This document shows, one piece after another, positions 36,660-46,900 of a stretch of DNA of 64,000 bases (the stretch's first letter is position 1; every line of letters begins with the position of its first letter). The notes under the pieces were generated by a model. It was not told the origin of the DNA. It made no database searches and worked only from the letters and a program-made list of their open reading frames with translations. Position numbers and translations under genes: made by a program. Source of the DNA: Notolepis coatsorum (lineage: Eukaryota; Chordata; Actinopteri; Aulopiformes; Paralepididae); the NCBI GenBank assembly GCA_963971535.1, contig OZ020599.1, positions 96,691,276 through 96,755,275 on the forward strand, written 5' to 3'.

Positions 36660-36805
36660 TGTTGTTTTGGGAGGGAGGGCGTGTCGGGGGCGGGGGGCGG
36701 AGTCATTGTACAGACCCCGCCCACCACACGTTCCCATTTCCCAAGCCTCTCGGAATAATGACGTCGTTGGACTTGACAGTGATGGGAGGTCGACCGAGCG
36801 CTGGT
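36660..36805 (+). promoter_or_regulatory. g6pd: Candidate g6pd promoter and first non-coding exon
   Basis: A GC-rich island in AT-rich surroundings carries GGGGGCGGGGGGCGGAG and CCCCGCCC (Sp1-like boxes) and TGACGTCG near 36759. It ends in a good donor, GCGCTG|GTGAGT, at 36805. The human gene also has a non-coding exon 1. The link to the coding exons 7 kb away is inferred. An alternative is a start just upstream of 43813, where GTGACGTCGCAC also occurs near 43721. Confidence 0.35.
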
Positions 36806-36809
36806 GAGT

Positions 36810-38894
36810 TCCTCTATAAACCAATAAAATCACTGAATCCTGCGTTGTCATATAAACAGGGAAGGAGGAAACTGTGCACACCACGCACATGAGATGAGGT
36901 CTGGACTTTGCGAATAGTTCCTGTTTATAAGTTTACTCTGTCGCTTTTTGGTCAGCTAATCTTACAAATCCCCAGCTAACCGCACGGTGAACGACTTGGA
37001 TGTAAGTAGCTCCATCGTGGCATGGTGTGTCTAATATGGAATGGTTCATATTATTATTGACATCATGGTCAAGCGAAGCCTTTACTGTAGCTACTGTAGC
37101 TAGGTATTTTAGCCACGTTGGTTTGCTGCTCGTCAAGTCCTGTTAGTGAGTGGTGTTGAGTGTTGGCATGGTGGTTTTAGCATTAGCCAAGCAAGCTAAC
37201 GGTACAGTAGTTAAAGAGAACTTGTCAACATGATATCGATGGTCGCCAGTAGTACCGTTAAGCTGCTAGCGAGCGACCACTGGTGTCAGCTGTCAACACC
37301 ACCATGTGTCAGGCTCCTCAATCACTTCCATTCATGTTGAGGACCAAGTCTAAATATAATACTTCTGAAGTATAAACAAGCTATACAGCAATATTATTCT
37401 GTGTAATGTATTTTTTGTGTGTGCCAATGTTACCATTTCCAAATGATCAGTAAAATAACCATCTCTCACTTGAGGTGTAGTTTGATCAACTGAACTGTAC
37501 ATTTTTCACAGAATGTTTAGAATCTTGCTTCCAGCAAGGCAGCATGTATTAACTATGGGTGCCCTCTACCTCCTACACAGCATACTATAATATTATAATA
37601 GTAATATTATATTATTTGTGTATACTATTCTAATGTGGTGTTGCCAGACATCCTGCTGTGCAGGTACTTTACTGTATCTTTTATACTGTGTATTGTTGGG
37701 AGTCAGTTGTGTTGTGTCATGTCTGTATGTGTCTGTGGCTGTAGTGGGTGTAAGCCCAAGACAAATTTCCCAGCTGATGGGACAATAAAGCGACTCTTGA
37801 CTTGACACTCACATTTAGAGCAAATTGACTGTATACATCTGGTAATGCATCTGTAAAGAAGACGCATCAAATGACAAAACAAACTTGTACCTTTGACCCA
37901 TGAGAGTTTTTTTTTTATTGAAATCTGCACAGCAGTAGTTTGTTTATACTTTTAGAATCATGATATTTAGACTACTAGGTGCCCAACATTAATGGAAGTG
38001 CATGAGGAGCCAGACACCAGTACTGGTGTTGTTGACAGTAGATAACAGGAACAGCAGTTACTGTACTAGCTTAATAGTAGCTGCACTTACATTGAGGTAA
38101 GACTGCTGCGTGCTGAGTCTGACACTTGACAAGTTCTACTAAAGTGATATATTCCCTTTTTATTTACAAATGTTTTAGCACAACATATGTGAGCACTTTC
38201 ATTCAGGACATTGCACGAGATAATTATTAATGAAGAATATATGTCGGCCTATGTTAACTTGTGTTAGACAAACGTGTCCAGCATTAACGTATAGAGGCCA
38301 AGTTTATCCCTTTTAAATACAGGATTGGGGTGCGGATTGTTCATTGATTGTACTAATAACATTATAGCTATGTTGTCGTGTGTCTGCCTAGCTATTTCTG
38401 GGACTGCAAGTATCCCATAGTACTGTGAATGACTTTAGCACGGCCATCTTGACAGTAGTGCATGGGTTACTTGTGATCTCCTCCTAAAGGGACAAATACA
38501 AATAACATTGTGAAAATAGAGGATTGTGATGAAGTGCTTCCTGGTTTGGATCATTGTTAGAAATGTAATTGAGCCCTTTTGGGGAAGTAGGCTTTCGACT
38601 GTTGTGATCTAACTGGAGGCTTTTCCTCTCAACTAGATTACATCATGTTTAAACTTGAGCCCTCCTGCCATTCCTATTGTATTGTTTGTGTAAATATCAA
38701 GAAAACTTGTTATATGAAGCAGTGATATTCAAAAGGTTTGTTTGTTTTGTGGCTTGTATGTAAGACACCGACTGAACCACACAAACGTACAGCCAGATCA
38801 TAGCCAGTCAGTTTGCATGCACTCGTGGTGTCTTTGTTCAGTGCAAAAGGCTCCAGTACAATGCAGTACAATAGGGAGGTGTAGTGGTTACGTC
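36810..38894. other. Non-coding, probably g6pd intron 1 or 5' flank
   Basis: Mostly AT-rich unique-looking sequence. One retroelement tail lies at about 37680-37806 (CAGCTGATGGGACAATAAAG then CTTGACTTGAC). No reading frame with a recognisable domain. Confidence 0.4.
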
Positions 38895-38986
38895 TAGGGC
38901 TGACCTTCGAAGCTTTTTTTGGCAATCGAAGCTTCGGGGCCGAGCTTGAAGCTTCCATTTTAATTCGAAGCTTCGGGAAAAAAAAT

Positions 38987-39025
<39 letters not shown>

Positions 39026-40116
39026 TACAATTTTTTAAATATTTTTTAATTTTTTTTATCTTATGTTGTGGGACTTGTACAGCACTTTGGTAAACTTTGT
39101 TGTTTTTAAATGTGCTCTATAAATAAAGTGGATTGGATTAATTAATTAAGTAGCCCCTTTCGTGACTGTGACGCAGCCAACAAGGTTTCACTCGGCTGCG
39201 CTGCCTGGGTGCAGTGGGGCTGCTCTCACAGCCAACGACATGACATTACACAATTATGTTGCAACCTTCGTCTATCAAGCAAACAATTATTTATATGTAG
39301 TTGATAGAGACAAAGGCAGAATTCGACTTAATTAAGCACGTTTTATTAAGACATATTTTTATATGGCTCGGGACACTTTAAAAAAGCAGCACAATGAACA
39401 CAAATCTGTCCAACATAGTCTTAAATAACAAACGGCATTGCTTCGCTTCTTCGTCGACATGTCTGCTGCACATGTCCTTGTTGTTTTCAACACAGATAAT
39501 CTCCACGTGCTTGTTGTAGAGAGGTGGAGTCGAGGCGCCGCTTACTTTCGTTTCATTGGAATGGAGGCGGGAAGGCGCCGCTTACTTTCGTTTCATTAGA
39601 ATGGAGGCGCAAGGGCGGTTAGGTGGCGTAGCGGAGATTGCGTTCGTCACCAACCCCGGAGCTGTGGGCTGGATTCGCCTGTTCGAATCCAGCTCACAGC
39701 TCCGGGGTTGTCACCAGCTTGGCTGGCCGTTCACACTAGTGGTCTGCAAGGGCCTTGAAATAAAGCCCGAGCCCTGCCCGAGCCCGTGAACTTCAGGCCC
39801 TGCCCGAAAATAAGCCCGACTGTAAATAATATTTTAAGCCCTAGCCCGCGTGAAAACCCAAAAAAAAATTATTATTATTAAAATAATTTTTTTTTTGTAT
39901 TTGTTTTAAATATTCTAAACACTTTATATATTAACTTAATAAATAAACAAAAACGAAAATGTCCAATAGGTCTGCCTAAATAACGCATATCACGCTGAAA
40001 ACTAAGAAGCATTTATGCCTCCCTCCCAGTGCTCGCAGCCTCGTAAAACGTATTGAAGGCTATAGAATCTTCTTTGACACGTCACACACACACACACGAC
40101 ACACGATAGCCTACTC

Positions 40117-41197
40117 CAGGGCTATTCAACTAAATTGTTCAGGGGGCCACATTGTCAGAAACCCAAGGGGCCAGGGGCCGGACTGCCACGGCGCCTCCCC
40201 GTGCTATGAATATATGTACACTTGACACAACACGCAACCATATTTTCACAACTTTTATTTAACTACATTGCAAAAGTAGTATACTTTTCAAAAAAAGTGC
40301 TTCATTTATGTGCCACATCTGCAACATCTCCTGCAAAAAGTGCTTCATTTATGACTGTGCAACAACTGCAACATCTCCTCTTCAACATTTCAATATAAAA
40401 ATAAAATAAAAAACAAACAAGTGCATGATGTGCATCTGAACATTCTAACATCAACACTTGAACAAAAAAACACAGTTATAGTGCAGCTGAGCTTATGAAA
40501 AAGTGCTTCATGTCTGTGCAACAACAGCAAATCACAGCATCTTATTAGCACTTATTGTCCACTCTTAACTCTCAAACATCAGGGGGGTGGGGGGCAGACA
40601 GGCCTAGCCTACATACACACATCTAATGAGAGCGATTGCACTTCTTTGACTGCATGGCAATGGCAGAGAAAGAGGGTTCATAGGAAGTGAGGGCTACCCG
40701 CAAACAGTGATGCAAATGCTCATTTGTCAAGGAGGCACGGTTGCTTGTTTTAATGGCATTCATGTGAGAGAAACTGGATTCACAGGTGTATGTTGAGCCA
40801 AACATTGTTAGCACAGATATTGCCAGCGTTTATATTTTGGGGAATGTCTTGACATGAATACACTTTATCCAAAATGTTGTGGTGGATTCATTCTCAAGTG
40901 CCTGCTTCAGAGCAGATGATGCTTGCATGTCAATTATTTCAAGTTGCAGGAGACCTTCATCAATGTGAAGTGATGCAAGGAACTCTTGTCCTTTTGTGGA
41001 AATAGCAGCTACATTGGCAAATGGGTTGCTCACAAAATGCATCAATTCTCTGGACATGTCAAATTCATCAAATCGACTTGCAAAGTTTTCCCTCAATTTA
41101 TCAATGAAATCTGTCATTAATTGAGTGACTTTTGGCTCAATTGTGCGTGTTAACGTTGACATGAAAAAAAAAAAAAAAGGCCAGTTGAATAGCCCTG
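40117..41197 (-). mobile_element. Innermost hAT element with transposase relic
   Basis: Ends CAGGGCTATTCAACT and AGTTGAATAGCCCTG are perfect inverted repeats. An exact 8-bp duplication GCCTACTC (40109-40116 and 41198-41205) flanks it. The interior retains the C-terminal coding part of a transposase on the minus strand. Confidence 0.92.
40623..41162 (-). pseudogene. hAT transposase C-terminal relic
   Basis: Two minus-strand pieces in sequence: 41162-40830 (DFIDKLRENFASRFDEFDMS, then FVSNPFANVAAIS) and 40814-40623. The second shows FGSTYTCESSFSHMNAIKTS and RASLTNEHLHHCLRVALTSY, the hAT dimerisation region also found in domesticated ZBED-type and GTF2I-repeat-like host proteins. A stop separates the two pieces. 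The BED finger and catalytic core are absent, so this is the 3' remnant of an internally deleted element. Confidence 0.85.
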
Positions 41198-41425
41198 GCC
41201 TACTCAGTCACTATACAAACAAACAGAAATCAGATTTCGAGCAGAGCAACATAATGAAAAGCCCAACAAAACAGGTAGCGACCCAGCAAATAATAAACAT
41301 CACTCACCACGACGTCAGCAACGCGTTGAACAACTTTAACAAAACTTCGCCAACCGGCTACATACATCCAAGTACAAATAAAACGTTCGCCAACTGGCTA
41401 TATTCCAACACAACCAATCGAGAGT

Positions 41426-42494
41426 TAGGGGTGGACGGTATAAACGGTATACGGTATAAACGGTATGAATTTGCTCTACGGTATGGATTTTGACTATACC
41501 GTGTAACCGGTAGTGCAGCTCTAAAATAGCAATGACGTCATGTAACCACAGCGCGACTATTTTACTCGCATTTGCCCCTAAAAATAGATAGAATTAGTCA
41601 TAGATAATAGATATGTGCGAACTGTAAAAAGTTATTTAGGAGGCTTCGCGCAGTGGGCGTGGCAGCCCCTACCGCACGCATGTAAACATGGGTCTAGTAG
41701 TCTAGTGGGACGGTACACGGGAGGACGGTGGCGTCTCCCTGAGCTAACGTTAGCTTAGCTACCGTTACAAAATGACCCAGTCAACTATTCACTTTTAGTT
41801 TAATACATGATGAGGCATTGTCTAACCGAACGGTATCTAGTCGGCCAGCTACCGATAGCTCCTGACATCAACAAACGCTCCACAAAGTCTAGTAGAGACG
41901 TGTGTGCTACCTGTTAGCTGTTAGCTCACGTTAAACTAATTGAACTAAATAATTCACTGAGGCGTTGTATTAACGTGATATATCCGGCTAGCAGTAGCTA
42001 CAGATAGCTCCTGATATCAATGTCTTATAACACTGATTCGATGCGTATTCGAGCTGAGGGCTTGCTGAGCACAGTTAAGTAGCGTTATACCAATACAATA
42101 GGGTCCAGGTGCAGCGCCGGAGAATCCTGGCCGTAGCTCTGCTCGAGGCTACTCTAGTATAGGTCCAGGTGCAGCTCCGGAGAATCCTGGCCGTAGCTCT
42201 GCTCGAGGCTACTCTAGTATAGGTCCAGGTGCAGCTCCGGAGAATCCTGGCCGTAGCTGGAGGCTACTAGAGTACACACAGACAGTGGAGCTTGTTGCGT
42301 GGTGGCGATGTCTCGCAGATAATACAAGTACAAGTCTAATTATATAATATATATATTTTATAAAAAAAAAAAAAGATTATATAAAATAATTTTTTTTTTA
42401 TCAAAAACGATGATACCGTGATGATATATACCGTTACCGTCTATGCTTCAAATTATACCGTGATATAAATTTTAGACCATACCGTCCACCCCTA
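41426..42494. mobile_element. hAT-like element with CGGTATA repeats
   Basis: Starts TAGGGGTGGACGGTATAAAC and ends ATACCGTCCACCCCTA. The flanks TCGAGAGT and GCCTGAGT agree at only 5 of 8 positions, so the target duplication is decayed. It contains a 60-bp tandem repeat at 42101-42270 (GGTCCAGGTGCAGCTCCGGA, three units). A segment at 41770-41850 resembles 63487-63560. Confidence 0.7.
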
Positions 42495-42589
42495 GCCTGA
42501 GTTCTCCCTGCGCGCTGCGGTAATTACATCCAAATGTTTCTCTGATGACAGCTTGGCGCAAAAGAGAAAACGAATCTTAAGGAAAACGA

Positions 42590-42625
42590 AGGTTATCCTA
42601 TAACCCTAGTTATATGAAGAAAAAA
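42590..42625 (-). mobile_element. Solo fragment of a DIRS terminal repeat
   Basis: AACGAAGGTTATCCTATAAC then CCTAGTTATATGAA is the reverse complement of 10418-10450, the outer left end of the DIRS element, with two small length differences. No other DIRS sequence is nearby. Confidence 0.7.
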
Positions 42626-43561
42626 AACAGCAATAAAAGAAAAAACGGCGGTGCCCGGCCGAGCCCGAATTATTTATTAAAAAAAAAAAACTACCCAGCC
42701 CGAACCCGTCGGGCCTGGGCAAGGTTGCAGTGCACTAGTTCACACTAATACAATTGGCAGTATTAGAGGGTGGGAGAAGCTGGCGGGGTGGGTCCGGGTC
42801 GTTGTAAACAGCGACTCCTACAGTTCGGTCGGGGCGCCTGCTAAGTGCGGATGGGACCTGAGTGGGATAGTGTGATCCTTCCACACGCTACGCCCTCTCG
42901 GAAAATATCCGCGCTGCCAGGTGAAAAGAAGCGGTTGATTGGCTGGACGTGTGTCGGAGGAAGCACGTGATAGCCTCCACTCTCCCAGATGATCTGACTG
43001 TGGGGGGTAAGTGCGCAGCGACCAGGAAGGGGATTGGGAATTGGCATAACGACTAACATTGGGATGGGAGAAAAAGCGGAGGAAAATGGAGGGGGAAAAA
43101 GATATAAAAAGAAAAAAAGAATGGAGGCGCAAGATTTTGGAGGCAAAAAATAATATATATATATATATTTTTTTAACTTTGATTTTTTTTTTATGTTCGA
43201 AGCTTGTGCCATCGAACGAAGCTTCGAAGTATTTAAGACAGCCCTAGTTACGTCATTGTTGTTTCCAGCCGGTCCACCTCGCTTGAAATTGCAATGTATT
43301 TCCACAATGGACACATTTCTAAATCATCTAGTTTAAAACAAATAAAGCATGAACATTGGCATGGTGTACCTTTCTGTGTATTCATCCACAATCTATAGCT
43401 CAACATGAAACAATTCGCAATGAATCGTAAAATTATTACGTATAATTATATTTCAACAAAAAATGCTTTTAACAATAATGTTAGTGATAGAAGGGAACTC
43501 ATTTTGTGCAAAAATGGAAAGCTTGCCAATGTTCATGAGGCAGAATTATTACAATACTTCT

Positions 43562-43657
43562 AGCACACTCTCAGGAGCATAATGGAAAAAAGCATTTCAT
43601 ATAAAAGTATTCTGTATTTTTGTATGACGACTAATAAAGAAACTTGAACTTGAAACA
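43562..43657 (+). mobile_element. LINE 3' tail, family of 32233-34800
   Basis: AAAAGTATTCTGTATTTTTG then ACTAATAAAGAAACTTGAAC matches the tails at 8010-8278 and 32233. Confidence 0.65.
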
Positions 43658-43812
43658 ATAGCCGATAATACATTTTCCCAATGATAAATCCCTATACGGG
43701 TGGACCGCGTGGGAAACTAAAGTGACGTCGCACTACAGCTCCCTATTTGGGCTTTTGTAAAGTAAGCTACATGTTCACATTTTGACCCGTTGCTCTTTGT
43801 CCAGCAGAGACG

Positions 43813-43929
43813 ATGGCCCGCGTCCCCCTGTCTCGCTCCGAAGTGTTCGGGGAGCTGAGGAAGGAGCTGCACGAGGATGCAGAGTTCCACCAGTCTGACG
43901 CCCATGTCTTCATCATCATGGGCGCATCG
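43813..43929 (+). CDS. g6pd: g6pd exon 2, start codon
   Basis: The acceptor is in TTTGTCCAGCAG just before GAGACGATGG, a fair start context. It encodes [20 protein letters not shown], then [15 protein letters not shown]. The donor is GTGAGT at 43930. Five partial copies of the exon end and donor lie downstream at 44702-44960. Confidence 0.95.
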
Positions 43930-46900
43930 GTGAGTAAGGCTGTCCCCCAAGCCTGCTTTTGGGATTCTAACTTCGTCAGGGTTTTTTTTTGAACGGACGT
44001 TCGAACCTTCGTTTCTAATAATAATTTCTTTTTTTTAATTATTATTTTTTTTAAATAAATATCCTCAAACTAAATCCTCAATTTGAATAAAGTGATTAAT
44101 CTGATTAAATGGGTCTTTAAAAAAAATTCAATCAACTTTCTTTAATGAATATAACTCATCAGTTTCTTTTAATACTATAATATTAGTGTAGCCTAATCTT
44201 TAACTGCAACTGTGAAGAAAAACCCCATTGGTTTAAACCAGCGGTTCCCAAACTTTTTTGGCCGTGCACCCCCTGTCACCTCCCGACCTAGCTCGCGCAC
44301 CCCCCAATGGGTTTCTGTTAGAAAAAATTGTTGCTGGTCTCCGTGCACAGATTTAATTTTTTATTTTATCTCGACTATGGATAGGGAATTTCTTTAATTC
44401 AAATGTTCACGACAATACTCTGCCAGCATGTTTAATATCCATAATACTAAAGGTTTGACTAAGATTTGTATGAAATTTTATTTGTATTTTTATTTTTTAT
44501 TTTTTTACCACCATTAGCCTTTTCATGTCACGCACCACCTAGAGGGCGCTCGCGCACCACAAGGGGTGCGCGCACCACAGTTTGGGAACCACTGGTTTAA
44601 ACAATGAATAGACAGTAGACACATAAAAAATAAATCGAATGTTGATTTAGTTCGAATGCCAACGTAACGAACGAAGGTTTGAACGTTTGGCCTCAGCCCT
44701 ATCGGTGAGTAACGTTAGTGATGAAGAGGGTAGGGAAAGTCTTCATCATCATGGGCGCATCGGTGAGTAACGTTACACTTACTGATGAAGAGGGTAGGGA
44801 AAGTCTTCATCATCATGGGCGCATCGGTGAGTAACGTTACTGATGAAGAGGGTAGGGAAAGTCTTCATCATGGGTGCATCGGTGAGTAACGTTACTGAAG
44901 ACGGTAGGGAAAGTCTTCATCATGGGTGCATCGGTGAGTAACGTTACTGAAGAGGGTAGGGAAAGTCTTGGTCAGTGATGATAAAAATAGGAGCTGCTAA
45001 TACAGTGAGTGCACACACACGTCTGAACTGCCTGGTGGGGTGGGGGGGGGGCTGTACATTGGAGGTGGGTGGGGTGGGGGGGGGTAACTGTACATTGGAT
45101 TATCGACGAAACCTTACTTGGTCCCAAGAAGAGGGTCTTGTGTATTATTGGGTTAGGACATTTACTGTACATTGGAGGGGGTTGGGTTAGGACATTTACA
45201 GGGGCCAGTTTCGAATTGCAGTCTCCCGTAGGTGCTCTTTGAGAGTGGTTTTGAAAGTGGGTAGTGATTCACATTTTTTTTTTCTTTTTTTCTTTTTTTT
45301 ATTATTGCAAAACAAAAATTATTAAAAGTCAGTACTCGACACATAATGCATAATGAAACTAACAGACAAGGTGGCTAAAATGACATGCAAGTACAGAAAC
45401 AGAAAACAAAAAAAAGTCTATAATAATATTTTAACGTATATAGTGTATATCCAACGAAATTACCAATTATACAAATGCCTTATACAGGATATACCCCTAA
45501 TACCTATTTTCTAAAACCCTACACACATATGCTCCAGCTCGAACCCCCCCCTCCCGGACCCCTCCTTGGATAGTACCTCCATTATCCCTCACTCTAACCA
45601 GACACTACCATTATAAGCTAGCTTTTATTCTCTCCACCACTTCTAACCACATTGACATTTTGGATTAGTTGAGACCCAGAATTCTTGCTGTAGATATTTC
45701 TTGATAAATCACATCGAGATATGTAAGAGACCAAACCTTCCTGCAAATTTTTTTCCGGTTGAAACCAGCGTGATGCGATCAGTTTCACATTCTTTTACAG
45801 CTGTGGGTAGGGCGTTCCACATTGATGTGGCATAATTGCGAAACGTGTTTAGGCCCTTGTTTGAGCTGAATCTGGGTTTAACATGATTTGTGGAGCTTCC
45901 TCTGGTGTTGTGGTATTCACTGACCTTTGGGAAGTATTTTGACATGTACATGGGTACCTTAGTCGTGTAGTGTATTTTATAGACCAGGGCCCTCATTTAT
46001 CAATGGTGCGTATGTACACACAGATATGTGCGTAACCCGTGCGTACGATCATTTCTAAGCAAAGTGTGTGACTTATCAATTTGAACGTGTGCTTGACTTT
46101 GTGCGTATATTTACGCACAGCTCCGACCGTGCGTACCTGGCGCCCGGTGGTAGAATAGTATTATTGCAATGCGGAAATAAGCTTCCGTGCATTAATTTCA
46201 ACATTGGCGTGTTCTGTAGTATGACCCATAATTCATTATAGTTCATTGTAAAATAGCGACAGTAGTGTAATTATTGTCAAACCCTATAAATATAGCATTT
46301 GGAATAAGTCTTTCTTTCCGAATGAATGCAGCATGGTTTATATATAGGGTTATCGGAATAAATGGGGTGCACTGACTGCGGGGGAACTGTTTTCAGAGAT
46401 AGCAGATAGGAATGAATGAATGAATGAGGGGCAGTCTAATTGCAGAGAGAACATAAAAAATATGAACTAGAGTCCGCTATACCCGAGGCGAGACACCTCC
46501 TTCATTTGTAGATGACCGAAATTGGAGCGTGGAACAAAACGCACAAATGCCATCCCCATGCACATTCAAGTCTCCACCCTCGGGTGTTTGGCCACCGGCA
46601 CGGTCCATCGTGATATTGGAGATGGATCGAGCAATAGACTGTTACTGTAATGGGTGTACCAACCATGTAGCTGTCAAAGCTCCATCACAAATGCAGTTAT
46701 GTGAATAGAAAGGTTCTTGTATATGCTCTCGTATTATTGTTTATATAGGCTACCTAATACCGACATCAAAATAGATTGTATGCCTCTACAAATCATATGC
46801 AGGTAGAAAATTTACGGAAAATCTGTCGCGATTTGGAGAACTTTAATCCCTGGGTATTAATCGAACGAAACGAAGAAAAAGCAGTCATATTCCAGCATGG

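Larger units (their letters stand above)
39737..42737. mobile_element. hAT element inside the SINE
   Basis: Ends TAGTGGTCTGCAAGG and CCTTGCAGTGCACTA-like (CAAGGTTGCAGTGCACTA) are inverted, with exact 8-bp duplication GTTCACAC (39729-39736 and 42738-42745). Subterminal GCCCGAGCCC repeats occur at both ends. It carries three further insertions. Confidence 0.88.
39614..43118 (+). mobile_element. tRNA-derived SINE split by a 3-kb hAT insertion
   Basis: A perfect 15-bp duplication GAATGGAGGCGCAAG (39599-39613 and 43119-43133) flanks it. The head has TAGGTGGCGTAGCGG (A box) and TGTTCGAATCC (B box). After the interruption the body resumes at 42746 (TAATACAATTGGCAGTATTA) and ends A-rich. Same family as 14827-15311. 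It is inserted in the outer hAT. Confidence 0.9.
38895..43246. mobile_element. Outer hAT element of the transposon nest (TTCGAAGC family)
   Basis: Left end TAGGGCTGACCTTCGAAGC; right end GCTTCGAAGTATTTAAGACA then GCCCTA. An exact 8-bp duplication GTTACGTC (38887-38894 and 43247-43254) flanks it. With the later insertions removed it would be about 0.85 kb. A partial reverse copy is at 51132-51525. No transposase of its own is seen. Confidence 0.88.
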
